Shown: positions 34,171-42,379 of the stretch, piece after piece
Numbering within the stretch: position 1 is the stretch's first letter
Layout: the number at the start of each line of letters is the position of its first letter
From: Microlunatus sagamiharensis
GTDB lineage: Bacteria; Actinomycetota; Actinomycetes; Propionibacteriales; Propionibacteriaceae
Direction of reading: 5' to 3'
Assembly: GCF_900105785.1 (NCBI RefSeq)
Contig: NZ_LT629799.1
Coordinates: 1,922,001 to 1,986,000 of the forward strand
Length of the DNA: 64,000 nucleotides
The notes under the pieces: generated by a model
The model's database searches: none
Seen by the model: only the letters and a program-made list of their open reading frames with translations
Told to the model about the DNA's origin: nothing
Program-made: the position numbers and the translations under genes

Positions 34171-35058
34171 ATGCCTGTCGTCGTCGGCTACACCCCCAGC
34201 AAGGGCGGTCGCGGTTCGCTGGACCTGGCCCTGCAGCTCGCCCACGCGCTCGCCGAGGACCTCCTCGTCGTGACCGTCGTCCCGCGCCAGTGGTCGACGC
34301 CCTCGATGGCCCGGGTCGACGCCGAGTACGGCGAGTACGCGCGCCAGGTCGGCGAGGAGTCCGAGCGCCAGGCGCGGGACTACCTGTCCGAGACCACGGT
34401 GACCGTCGAGACGTCGTACCGGGTCGTCGCCGGTCGCTCGATCGCCAACGCCCTGGTCGGCGCCGTCGAGGAGGTGGGCGCCAGCGTCCTCGTGCTCGGC
34501 TCCTCGGCCGACGGCCAGGTCGGCCGGGTCGTCGTCGGGTCGACCGCCGACAAGCTGCTGCACGCCTCCCCCGTGCCCCTGGCGATCAGCCCGCGCGAGT
34601 TCCGCTCGACCGCCGCCGACGGCGTCACCAAGGTCACCGCCGCCTTCTCCGACTCCGAGTCCTCGGCACGGGTCGTCGGACGCGTGTGGTCGCTCGCCGA
34701 ACGGTTCGGGGTCCCGCTGCGCGTCGCCAGCTTCGGCGTGCGCGGCGCCACGATGTACCCGCCCGTCACCGGCATCACCGCCGAGGACTCCGTGCTCGCC
34801 TCCTGGTCGGAGCAGGCGCGCTCGGCGCAGCAGCGCCTGGTCAGCACCGGCGTCGTCCCCGACTCCGTCGAGCGCGTGATCGCCACCGGCCCGACCTGGG
34901 GCGACACCATGGCCTCGATCCCCTGGGAGCCCGGCGAGGTCCTCGCCCTGGGCTCGTCCTCCATGGGCCCGGTCGCCCGGGTCTTCCTCGGCTCCCGCGC
35001 GACCAAGCTCATCCGCCACGCGCCCGTCCCGGTGATCGTGCTGCCGCACGAGGACTGA
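34171..35058 (+). CDS. Tandem universal stress protein
   Basis: 295 residues with two UspA domains. In the first, VVGYTPSKGGRGSLDLALQLA (beta1/helix) and LVLGSSADGQVGRVVVGSTADKLLHASPVPLAI include the nucleotide-binding G-x(2)-G-x(9)-G-S/T pattern. The second (~150-295) has GSSSMGPVARVFLGSRATKLIRHAPVPVIVL. Start is ATG, 3 bp after the permease stop. APC permeases followed by or fused to USP domains are common, and the USP is thought to regulate the transporter. Confidence 0.88.
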   Translation: MPVVVGYTPSKGGRGSLDLALQLAHALAEDLLVVTVVPRQWSTPSMARVDAEYGEYARQVGEESERQARDYLSETTVTVETSYRVVAGRSIANALVGAVEEVGASVLVLGSSADGQVGRVVVGSTADKLLHASPVPLAISPREFRSTAADGVTKVTAAFSDSESSARVVGRVWSLAERFGVPLRVASFGVRGATMYPPVTGITAEDSVLASWSEQARSAQQRLVSTGVVPDSVERVIATGPTWGDTMASIPWEPGEVLALGSSSMGPVARVFLGSRATKLIRHAPVPVIVLPHED

Positions 35059-35067
35059 CGCTCGAGC

Positions 35068-35118
35068 GAACTTCTCGCCCTCTGAGCACCCCAGAGGTAC
35101 GCAGAGGGCGAGAAGTTC
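35068..35118. terminator. Perfect 17-bp inverted repeat between convergent genes
   Basis: GAACTTCTCGCCCTCTG (35068-35084) and its exact complement (35102-35118) flank a 17-nt loop between the USP stop and the ddaH stop; the repeat touches the ddaH stop codon. It is likely a bidirectional terminator. No T-run follows. A second perfect palindrome with an identical 17-nt loop length lies at 42255-42301. Confidence 0.7.
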
Positions 35119-35899
35119 AGCGAACCCGCACCGACAGGCAGGTCACGCACCCCTCGAGGGCCTCGAACTCGCTGATCGGGACCGTCACGACCTCGAGCCC
35201 GCGCGAGCGGTAGAGCTCGGCCGTCCGCGGGGCGTCGGCGGACATGATCACGGCACCGCCGCCGAGGTCGACGACGGCCGTGCCGTGCTCTTCGGGGACG
35301 GGCAGGAACGACGGGAACGCGCCCGGGTCGTCGACGAGGGGCTCGTAGCCGACGACGGTGCCGTCCGGCAGTGCGGTGACCCCGGACTTGAGGTGCAGGA
35401 CCTTCGCGACGGGCACGACGACGACGCGCCGGCCGAGGGGCTCGACGTACGCGGTCAGCTGGCGGATGCCCTCGTCGTCGGTCCGACCGCCGCGTCCGAC
35501 GTAGACGACGTCGCCGACCTTCAGCACGTCGCCGCCGTCGAGGTGCCCGGGTTCGGTGATCCGGACGACCTCGAGGTCGACGCCGTCCGCCGCCAGCCGG
35601 CGCAGCGCGGCCTCGGTGCCCGACACCTCTCCGCGGCGCGACTCCGCGCCCGGCGAGGTGAGGACCGCGAGCCGGTCGAACACGACCACGGTGTCCTCGA
35701 CGAACACCCCGTCGGCGTGCTCGGGGGCCTCCTCGACCTCGACGACGTCCCAACCGCGGGCGGTAAATGCGGCGACGTAGCCCTGCCACTGCTCGCGGGC
35801 GAGCGCCGGGTCGACCGGTACGCGGTCGAGGTGGGTGAGCTCTCCCTCGGCGAGCCGGGGCGACGGCGGACGGACGAGGACCAGCGGCGTCGTGGGCAC
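35117..35899 (-). CDS. ddaH: Dimethylarginine dimethylaminohydrolase (DDAH-like)
   Basis: 260 residues, the usual DDAH length. Conserved features: GVFVEDTVVV, PGHLDGGDVL, catalytic His in KVLHLKSGVT and catalytic Cys in LEGCVTCLSVRVR at the C-terminus. DDAH hydrolyses N-omega-methylated arginines to citrulline and methylamines; the family belongs to the amidinotransferase superfamily and bacterial members may have related guanidino substrates. Start at 35899; the divergent GNAT gene begins 41 bp away. Confidence 0.88.
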   Translation of the reverse strand: MPTTPLVLVRPPSPRLAEGELTHLDRVPVDPALAREQWQGYVAAFTARGWDVVEVEEAPEHADGVFVEDTVVVFDRLAVLTSPGAESRRGEVSGTEAALRRLAADGVDLEVVRITEPGHLDGGDVLKVGDVVYVGRGGRTDDEGIRQLTAYVEPLGRRVVVVPVAKVLHLKSGVTALPDGTVVGYEPLVDDPGAFPSFLPVPEEHGTAVVDLGGGAVIMSADAPRTAELYRSRGLEVVTVPISEFEALEGCVTCLSVRVR

Positions 35900-35940
35900 G
35901 GGCCCACTCTGGCAGGACGCCCTCTGACAGGATCAGTGCC

Positions 35941-36813
35941 GTGCAGCACGACGGCCTGGTCGACGCCGCAGGTGCGGCTGCGCGGACGGCGGGCGTGTCC
36001 GTCCGTGACCTGCGGGCCGACGAGATGGCCGCGGCCTCGGCCCTCTACGCCGAGGTCTGGGGCCTCGCACCGCGGGAGAGCCCGATGGAGCCCGGGCTGC
36101 TGGTCGCGCTGGGGTTCGCCGGCGGCTACGTCAGCGGCGCCTTCGACGCCGACGGGACGCTGGTCGGGTCGTGCGCCGGGCTCCTCGGCGCCACCCCGAC
36201 CGGTCGCTTGTCGCTGCTGCACTCGCACATCGCCGCCGTCCGCCCCGGGACCGGCCGCGGCGTCGGGACCGCGCTCAAGCTGCACCAGCGCGCGTGGTGC
36301 GCCGAGCGCGGCATCGGCACGATCGCCTGGACCTACGACCCGCTCATCGCCCGCAACGCCTGGTTCAACCTCGGCCGCCTCGGCGCCCACGTCGAGGCGT
36401 ACCTCGTCGACTTCTACGGACCGATGGACGACGGGCTCAACGCGGGCGAGGAGAGCGACCGGCTGCTCGTCCACTGGTCCGTGCCGCCGGAGGACCAGGA
36501 CGCGCCTCGCGAGCCCGAGCAGCCCCACGCCGCGCTCACCGTCGGCGACGACGGCGGTCCGGTCCTCCACCCGGCCGTCCCCGTGGACGCCGACGCGGTC
36601 ACGCTGGCCGTCCCGGCCGACGTCGAGGGGCTGCGCAGCAGCGACCGCGCCGTCGCCTCCCGCTGGCGCAGCGCCTTCCGCGACGCGTACGCCGACCTGC
36701 ACGAGCAGGGCTGGCGGGTGCGGGGCTTCGCCCGCGCGGGCCGTTACGTGCTCGGCCGCACCACCGACGACCCTGGCCACACCGAGGACCACCTGATGGA
36801 GAGGAACGCATGA
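35941..36813 (+). CDS. GNAT-superfamily acetyltransferase (COG3375-type)
   Basis: 290 residues. The acetyl-CoA binding segment is AAVRPGTGRGVGTALKLHQRAWC, followed by GIGTIAWTYDPLIARNAWFNLGRLGA and AYLVDFYGPMDDGLN. This is the pattern of the COG3375 predicted acetyltransferase group, which often sits next to enolase-superfamily N-acylamino acid racemases. The gene overlaps the MenC-like gene by 4 bp (ATGA). The GTG start at 35941 gives the N-terminus just before the first GNAT strand (VSVRDLRADEM). Confidence 0.8.
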   Translation: MQHDGLVDAAGAAARTAGVSVRDLRADEMAAASALYAEVWGLAPRESPMEPGLLVALGFAGGYVSGAFDADGTLVGSCAGLLGATPTGRLSLLHSHIAAVRPGTGRGVGTALKLHQRAWCAERGIGTIAWTYDPLIARNAWFNLGRLGAHVEAYLVDFYGPMDDGLNAGEESDRLLVHWSVPPEDQDAPREPEQPHAALTVGDDGGPVLHPAVPVDADAVTLAVPADVEGLRSSDRAVASRWRSAFRDAYADLHEQGWRVRGFARAGRYVLGRTTDDPGHTEDHLMERNA

Positions 36814-37949
36814 GCCTGCACCTCGAGGAGGTGGTCCTGCACCTCGTGCGGATGCCGCTCGTCTCGCCCTTCACGACGTCCTTCGGCACCGAGACCGAAC
36901 GTCTCGCGCTCCTCGTCGAGGCCCGCACGACGGTGGCCGGGCGCGAGGTCGTCGGCTGGGGCGAGTGCGTGGCCCAGGAGGAGCCCACCTACTCCGCCGA
37001 GTACGTCGCGGGCGCGCAGTCCGTGATGGTCGACCACCTGCTGCCCCGGCTCTTCGCCGCGCAGCGCGAGCGGCCGCTGAGCGCGGAGACGGTCGGCGAG
37101 GTCCTGCACCCGGTCGTCGGGCACCCGATGGCCAAGGCCGCGCTGGAGATGGCGCTGCTCGACGCGCAGCTGCGTGCTTCCGGCACCTCCTTCGCCGACT
37201 ACCTCGGCGTCACCGTCGACCGCGTCCCCTCCGGGGTCTCCGTCGGCATCCAGGACTCGGTCCCCCAGCTGCTCGACGTCGTCGAGGGCTACCTCGACCA
37301 GGGCTACCGGCGCATCAAGCTCAAGATCAAGCCGGGCCGCGACGTCGAGGAGACGCGGGCGGTGCGGGAGCGGTTCGGCGACGTCCCGCTGCAGGTCGAC
37401 GCCAACGCGGCGTACACCCTGGCCGACGCCGCGGTGCTGCGCCGCCTCGACGCCTTCGACCTGCTGCTCGTCGAGCAGCCGCTCGCCGAGGACGACCTCC
37501 GCCAGCACGCCCTGCTGGCGCGACAGCTGCGGACGCCGGTCTGCCTCGACGAGTCGGTCGTCTCCGCGGCCCGCGCCGCCGACGCGCTGGCCATGGGCGC
37601 GGCGAGCATCGTCAACATCAAGCCCGGCCGCGTCGGCGGCTACCTCGAGGCCCGGCGCATCCACGACCTCTGCCGGGCCTCCGGCGCGGCCGTCTGGTGC
37701 GGCGGGATGCTCGAGACCGGCCTCGGCCGCACGGCCAACGCCGCGCTCGCCGGGCTGCCCGGCTTCACCCTGACCGGCGACATCTCGGGCTCCGACCGCT
37801 TCTACGCCGAGGACGTCACCGAGCCCGTCCGCATGGTCGAGGGCTGGGTCGCCGTCTCCCGCGAGCCCGGCGTCGGACCCTCGCCCGAGCCCGCCCGGCT
37901 CGAGGCCTTCGGCGTCGGGCGGCAGCTCGTCGAGGCGCCGGCGGGCTAG
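36810..37949 (+). CDS. Enolase-superfamily enzyme: o-succinylbenzoate synthase / N-succinylamino acid racemase (MenC/NSAR-like)
   Basis: 379 residues. Features of the muconate-lactonizing/OSBS subgroup: Lys pair in RRIKLKIKPGRD, metal ligand Asp in QVDANAAYTL, Glu in LLVEQPLAEDD, Asp in CLDESV, and second catalytic Lys in VNIKPGRVGG. OSBS makes o-succinylbenzoate for menaquinone; the same family includes N-succinylamino-acid racemases. The overlap with a COG3375 GNAT is the arrangement associated with NSAR-type pathways that convert D- to L-amino acids via succinylation. No other men genes are in the window, so the racemase role is at least as likely as menC. Confidence 0.8.
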   Translation: MSLHLEEVVLHLVRMPLVSPFTTSFGTETERLALLVEARTTVAGREVVGWGECVAQEEPTYSAEYVAGAQSVMVDHLLPRLFAAQRERPLSAETVGEVLHPVVGHPMAKAALEMALLDAQLRASGTSFADYLGVTVDRVPSGVSVGIQDSVPQLLDVVEGYLDQGYRRIKLKIKPGRDVEETRAVRERFGDVPLQVDANAAYTLADAAVLRRLDAFDLLLVEQPLAEDDLRQHALLARQLRTPVCLDESVVSAARAADALAMGAASIVNIKPGRVGGYLEARRIHDLCRASGAAVWCGGMLETGLGRTANAALAGLPGFTLTGDISGSDRFYAEDVTEPVRMVEGWVAVSREPGVGPSPEPARLEAFGVGRQLVEAPAG

Positions 37950-37951
37950 GC

Positions 37952-38956
37952 GTGCCTCCCGGCGAGATCCTCGTCCGCGTCGGCGGGCGCACCCTCGGCC
38001 TGACGAACCTCGACAAGCCGCTCTACCCCGACGGCTTCACCAAGGGCGAGGTGATCGACTACTACGCCCGCATCGCCGAGGTGATGCTGCCGTACGTCCG
38101 CGACCGCGGGCTCACCCGGCTGCGCTTCCCGGGCGGCGTCCCCGCGGGGACGGTCGCCCCGGACACCGGCGGCACGACCCCGCTCGCCCCCGGCTCCTTC
38201 TACGAGAAGAACGCGCCCGTCGGGACGCCGGACTGGGTGCCCCGCCAGCCGGTGCGGACCAGCGAGGGCGTGATCGACTACGTCGTCGCCGAGGAGCCCG
38301 CGACGCTCGTCTGGCTGGCGAACCTCGCCGCGCTCGAGCTGCACGTGCCGCAGTGGACGCTGAGCAGCGGCCGGGTGGGCGAGGACGGCGTCCTCGACCT
38401 GCCGGGCGAGGAGGCGTACGACGGCGAGCCCCTGGCCGACCGGCTCGTCGTCGACCTCGACCCGGGCGCCGGGATGGACGTACTCGACTCGGCGCGGGCG
38501 GCGGTCCTCGTCGCCGGCGTCCTGGCCGCCGACGGCCTCGTGCCCGTCCCGCAGACCTCGGGCAGCAAGGGCGTCCAGGTGTACGCGGCCCTCGCGCCCT
38601 GTCGCGCCCGCGACGCGTGGGCGTACGTCAAGAGCCTGAACGTGCGGATGGCGCGCGAGCGGCCCGACTTCTTCGTCTCGACCGTGTCGGTCCAGGCCCG
38701 GCGGGGCCGGATCTACGTCGACCACAACCAGGACCTGCCCGCGCGCAACACCATCGCGCCGTACTCGCTGCGCGGGCGCGCCCTGCCCGCCGTGGCGACG
38801 CCGGTGACCTGGGAGGAGCTGGCGGCGGCGACCACGCCCGAGGACCTGCGCTTCTCCCCCGGCGACGTGCTCGCCCGCGTCGAGGAGCACGGCGACCTCG
38901 CCGCCGACCTGCTGCTGGAGGACCGACCGCCGCTGCCGCCGCTGCCCGAACCCTGA
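37952..38956 (+). CDS. LigD-type polymerase/primase domain protein (stand-alone)
   Basis: 334 residues, the size of an isolated LigD polymerase domain (PolDom). Recognisable motifs: LTNLDKPLYPDGFTKGEVIDYY at the N-terminus, LVVDLDPGAG with catalytic Asp residues, TSGSKGVQVY and RGRIYVDHNQDLPARNTIAPYSLRG. PolDom adds ribonucleotides or fills gaps at DNA ends in Ku/LigD non-homologous end joining. Here it has no ligase or phosphoesterase domain and no ku or ligase gene lies nearby in the window. The GTG start is 2 bp after the MenC-like stop, so it is probably cotranscribed with it. Confidence 0.9.
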   Translation: MPPGEILVRVGGRTLGLTNLDKPLYPDGFTKGEVIDYYARIAEVMLPYVRDRGLTRLRFPGGVPAGTVAPDTGGTTPLAPGSFYEKNAPVGTPDWVPRQPVRTSEGVIDYVVAEEPATLVWLANLAALELHVPQWTLSSGRVGEDGVLDLPGEEAYDGEPLADRLVVDLDPGAGMDVLDSARAAVLVAGVLAADGLVPVPQTSGSKGVQVYAALAPCRARDAWAYVKSLNVRMARERPDFFVSTVSVQARRGRIYVDHNQDLPARNTIAPYSLRGRALPAVATPVTWEELAAATTPEDLRFSPGDVLARVEEHGDLAADLLLEDRPPLPPLPEP

Positions 38957-38981
38957 GACTCCGGCCGGCGACGGGCGCGGC

Positions 38982-39683
38982 TCAGCCCAGGGTCGGCGCG
39001 GACGCCAGGCGGCGCCAGAGCTCGCCGGAGTTGCCCACCGGCGGGTCGAACACCATGGCGACCGTCGTCACGCCGTCGGCCCCGAGGCAGACGAGCCGGG
39101 CCCCGCGCGTGGTCAACCGGTCCAGAGTCACCGCGGTCGCCCCGGGCACGCCGTGCGCCTCGGCGAGCCGCAGCAGGTCGTCGGCGTGGTCCTGCTCCAG
39201 GTGCGCGGTCAGGGTGCGGCCGCGGGCGAGCAGCCAGTCCGGCTGCACGCGCGTCAGCTCGCGGGGGCTGAGCGCCGTGGGGCCGGCGCCGTCGGAGGAG
39301 ACCGAGAGCGCGAAGAGCCGCAGCGGGACGACCTGCAGCGCCGCGGGGTCGACCGGTCCCCGGATGCAGGCGCGGTGGTCCTCCAGCGTGCGGAGGAGGC
39401 CGGGCTCGTCGGCCGCCGGCCGTGCGCGCCCGGTCGTGCCGCTCGCCAGGACGACGCCGAGGCCCGGGATCGCGACGCGGACGCGCAACGCCGTCCCGGT
39501 CGGGAAGAAGCTCTGCGGGTCCGACGGCACGAGGTACGGCTGCGCGCCGGCGGCCAGCAGCCCGACGACGCCGGAGCTCGCGTGCTCCAGCCCGTCGAGG
39601 CGCGAGCACAGCGCCTCGTGGCTGGTGGACAGGACGGTCCTGGCCACCACGGCCGCTGCGTCCCGGGTCTCACGTTCGTCCAT
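38982..39683 (-). CDS. HugZ-like haem-utilisation protein with DUF2470 domain
   Basis: 233 residues. N-terminal split-barrel (PNPOx-like, ~15-130) and a C-terminal DUF2470-type region with EQDHADDLLRLAEAHGVPGATAVTLDRLTTRGARLV. Such proteins bind or degrade haem (HugZ/HutZ) or are simple flavin/haem proteins. The ATG at 39683 is followed upstream by an IdeR/DtxR-type iron box, so expression in low iron is predicted. It is divergent from the ABC exporter gene across the same box. Confidence 0.7.
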   Translation of the reverse strand: MDERETRDAAAVVARTVLSTSHEALCSRLDGLEHASSGVVGLLAAGAQPYLVPSDPQSFFPTGTALRVRVAIPGLGVVLASGTTGRARPAADEPGLLRTLEDHRACIRGPVDPAALQVVPLRLFALSVSSDGAGPTALSPRELTRVQPDWLLARGRTLTAHLEQDHADDLLRLAEAHGVPGATAVTLDRLTTRGARLVCLGADGVTTVAMVFDPPVGNSGELWRRLASAPTLG

Positions 39684-39694
39684 GCCGCCGCTCC

Positions 39695-39713
39695 TTAGGC
39701 AAGCCTTACCTTT
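39695..39713. promoter_or_regulatory. IdeR/DtxR iron box
   Basis: TTAGGCAAGCCTTACCTTT matches the DtxR/IdeR consensus TWAGGTWAGSCTWACCTWA at 17 of 19 positions. It lies in the 53-bp gap between the divergent HugZ-like and ABC exporter genes, so iron-loaded regulator would block both. Confidence 0.75.
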
Positions 39714-39736
39714 CCGAGATGGCAAGGTAGCACCTC

Positions 39737-41560
39737 GTGACCTCCTCCGCAGCCCTGCGGCACGACGAGCCCGGCGCCGCCCGTCCGCTGCGGGACCTCT
39801 GGCGTCACCACCGGCGCTACCGGCCGCGGGTGGTGGCGGCCACCGCCGCCACCACGCTCAACACCGCCGCCGACGTCCTGCCCGAGCTGCTGCTCGGGGT
39901 CGCGGTCGACGTCGTCGTCCGCGGGTCGGACTCCTTCGCCGCCACGCTCTTCGGGGTCGAGGGCCGCTTCGAGCAGCTGCTCATCGTCGCCCTGGTCAAC
40001 GTCGTGGTCTGGATGATCGAGTCGGCGACCGACTACGCCGCCTCGCTGCTGTGGCGCGGCCTCGCGCAGGCCGTCGAGCACGACCTGCGCGTGGAGACGT
40101 ACGCGAACGTGCAGGAGCTCGACGTCTCCTGGCACGAGGGCTCCGCGCCCGGGCGCGTGCTGAGCGTGGTCAGCGACGACGTCAACCAGCTCGAGCGGTT
40201 CCTCGACACCGGCGCGCGCGTCATCCTGCACACCTTCTGGACGGTCGTCTTCGTGGGCGCGGTCTTCGCCGCGACGTCGTGGACGATGACGCTCCTCGCC
40301 TTCCTGCCCGTGCCGGTGATCGTCGTCGGCTCGATCGTCTTCCAGCGCCGCCTGGAGCCCCTCTACACCGCCGTCCGCGCCCGGGCGGGCGACGTCAGCG
40401 CCACCATCGCGACCAACCTGGGCGGCCTGACGACGATCAAGGCGTTCACCGCCGAGGCGCGCGAGGTCGAGCGGGTGCGCGAGGTCTCCGACGGCTACCG
40501 CGACGCCAACCTGCGGGCCATCCGCTACTCCTCCGCCTTCGTCCCGCTGATCCGGATGGCGATCCTCGCGGGCTTCACCTCGACCCTGCTGCTCGGCGGC
40601 TGGCTGGTGATCAACGGCCGGCTCGAGGTCGGCCTCTACACCGTCCTCGTCTTCATGACCCAGCGGCTGCTGTGGCCGCTGACCGACCTCGGCGAGACCC
40701 TCGACCTCTACCAGCGCGCCATGGCCTCGACCCGGCGGATCTTCGCCCTGCTGCGCGAGCGCGGCGACCAGCAGCCGGGCACCGGCGTCCTCGCCCCGCC
40801 CGTACGCGGCTCCGTCGAGCTGCGGGGGGTCCGCTTCGGCTACGCCGACGGCCCCGACGTGCTGCGCGGCCTCGACCTGGTCGTCCCCGCCGGCCAGACG
40901 CACGCGGTCGTCGGCAGCACGGGTGCGGGCAAGTCGAGCCTGCTTCGCCTGGTGCTGCGGTTCAGCGACCCGCGCGAGGGCCAGGTCCTGCTCGACGGGA
41001 CCGACGTGCGCGAGCTCGGCTGGGACGCGCTGCGCGGCGCCATCGGCTACGTCAGCCAGGACGTCTTCCTCTTCCACGGCACCGTGCGCGACAACCTCGC
41101 GTACGGGCGGGTCGACGCGACCGACGAGCAGGTGCAGGAGGCGGCACGGCAGGCCGAGGCGCACGCCTTCATCACCGCGCTCCCGCAGGGCTACGACACC
41201 GTGGTCGGCGAGCGCGGGCAGACGCTCTCCGGCGGCCAGCGCCAGCGGATCGCGCTGGCCCGGGCGATCCTGCGCGACCCGGCGCTGCTCGTCCTCGACG
41301 AGGCGACCTCGGCGGTCGACACCGAGACCGAGGCGGCGATCCAGCGCTCGCTGGCCGCGGTCACCGCCTCCCGCACGGCGCTCGTCGTGGCGCACCGCCT
41401 CTCCACCGTGCGCGACGCCGACCGCATCTGGGTGCTGGCCGACGGTCGCGTCGCCGAGGCGGGCTCGCACGACGAGCTCGTCGAGGCCGGCGGGATCTAC
41501 GCGGGCCTGTGGGCCGTGCAGACCGGCGAGGCGGCCGAGATGGGTGCGGGCGCTCGGTAG
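39737..41560 (+). CDS. ABC exporter half-transporter (TM domain fused to ATPase)
   Basis: 607 residues. An N-terminal six-helix type-IV exporter domain (residues ~30-325) is followed by an ATPase domain: Walker A GSTGAGKSS, Q-loop YVSQDVF, signature LSGGQRQRIAL, Walker B LLVLDEATSAVD and H-loop VVAHRL. It probably homodimerises. Its promoter region has an IdeR box, suggesting an iron-linked cargo such as a siderophore or haem, but the sequence does not prove that. The GTG start at 39737 is a few bases past the box. A TetR gene begins 9 bp downstream. Confidence 0.88.
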   Translation: MTSSAALRHDEPGAARPLRDLWRHHRRYRPRVVAATAATTLNTAADVLPELLLGVAVDVVVRGSDSFAATLFGVEGRFEQLLIVALVNVVVWMIESATDYAASLLWRGLAQAVEHDLRVETYANVQELDVSWHEGSAPGRVLSVVSDDVNQLERFLDTGARVILHTFWTVVFVGAVFAATSWTMTLLAFLPVPVIVVGSIVFQRRLEPLYTAVRARAGDVSATIATNLGGLTTIKAFTAEAREVERVREVSDGYRDANLRAIRYSSAFVPLIRMAILAGFTSTLLLGGWLVINGRLEVGLYTVLVFMTQRLLWPLTDLGETLDLYQRAMASTRRIFALLRERGDQQPGTGVLAPPVRGSVELRGVRFGYADGPDVLRGLDLVVPAGQTHAVVGSTGAGKSSLLRLVLRFSDPREGQVLLDGTDVRELGWDALRGAIGYVSQDVFLFHGTVRDNLAYGRVDATDEQVQEAARQAEAHAFITALPQGYDTVVGERGQTLSGGQRQRIALARAILRDPALLVLDEATSAVDTETEAAIQRSLAAVTASRTALVVAHRLSTVRDADRIWVLADGRVAEAGSHDELVEAGGIYAGLWAVQTGEAAEMGAGAR

Positions 41561-41569
41561 TGTGACCCG

Positions 41570-42232
41570 GTGCCGAGCACCGCCCCGACCAACGGCAGCC
41601 CCGCCGAGGACGTGGCGGTCCGCTCGGCCCGGCTCCCCCGGGACCAGCGGCGGGCCCAGCTGCTCGACGCGGCCAACGAAATTTTCACCACCCGCGGCTA
41701 CCACGCCGCCGCGATGGACGACATCGCCGCTGCGGCCGGCATCAGCAAGCCCGTGCTCTACCAGCACTTCGACTCCAAGCTCGGCCTCTACCTCGCGCTG
41801 CTCGACCAGGCCTGCGACGCGCTCGTCGAGGTGGTGCGCGACGGGCTCGACTCGACCGACCACAACGCCGACCGCGTGGTGGCCGCGATGGGGGCCTTCT
41901 TCGACTTCGTGTCCTCGACGAGCGGGGAGTTCCGGTTCGTCTTCGAGTCCGACCTGACCGGCGACGGCGGGGTCCAGGAACGGCTCTGGCAGGTCAACAA
42001 CGACGTCGCCGACCTCATCGCGGCGGTGATCGCCGAGGACACCCGGCTGCCGCCCGAGCACTCCAAGCTGCTGGCCATCTCGATGGTCGGCCTCGCCCAG
42101 GTCGGCGCCCGCTACTGGGTCTCCGACCGCAGCGCCGCCATCGGTCTCGAGCAGGCCAAGGCGCTCGTCAGCACCCTCGCCTGGCGCGGCATCAGCGGCT
42201 TCCCCCTCCACGAGCCGCGCGAGCGCGGCTGA
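41570..42232 (+). CDS. TetR-family transcriptional regulator
   Basis: 220 residues. HTH: AQLLDAANEIFTTRGYHAAAMDDIAAAAGISKPVLYQHFDSKLGLYLALL, textbook TetR. The C-terminal ligand domain is all-helical. GTG start at 41570, 9 bp after the ABC exporter stop; an alternative GTG at 41612 gives a version without the poorly conserved first 14 residues. It may regulate the exporter it follows, but a TetR gene also occurs near moeZ/adnAB in mycobacteria (Rv3208) without an exporter. Confidence 0.85.
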   Translation: MPSTAPTNGSPAEDVAVRSARLPRDQRRAQLLDAANEIFTTRGYHAAAMDDIAAAAGISKPVLYQHFDSKLGLYLALLDQACDALVEVVRDGLDSTDHNADRVVAAMGAFFDFVSSTSGEFRFVFESDLTGDGGVQERLWQVNNDVADLIAAVIAEDTRLPPEHSKLLAISMVGLAQVGARYWVSDRSAAIGLEQAKALVSTLAWRGISGFPLHEPRERG

Positions 42233-42254
42233 GCGGCCCCTCGTCACCGCGAGA

Positions 42255-42301
42255 GGTAGGTTGCCGCGCTATTTCGGGCCACGAATGCGCGGCAACCTAC
42301 C
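42255..42301. terminator. Perfect 15-bp inverted repeat with 17-nt loop
   Basis: GGTAGGTTGCCGCGC (42255-42269) and its exact complement (42287-42301) flank a 17-nt loop, which can form a further small hairpin (TTCG/CGAA). It lies just past the TetR stop. It shares loop length and position between convergent genes with the repeat at 35068-35118, but not sequence. Role: terminator or a dispersed palindrome. Confidence 0.6.
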
Positions 42302-42326
42302 GCGCGGCGGACCGTCCGGACGCAGG

Positions 42327-42362
42327 ACGGCCCGCGCACGCCGGGAGGCGTACGCGGGCCGT
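42327..42362 (-). terminator. Terminator of the frc-like operon
   Basis: ACGGCCCGCG-C-ACGCC, GGGA loop, GGCGT-A-CGCGGGCCGT: a 16-bp stem with a single mismatch, 17 bp after the frcA-like stop on the minus strand. Confidence 0.8.
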
Positions 42363-42379
42363 GGGCCTGCTGCTTGGGC

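Noticed and set aside
30790-35049. 1400-codon minus-strand frame across FMO, permease and USP genes
   Set aside because: Only its last 175 codons (MarR) are coding. The rest is antisense to three well-identified genes.
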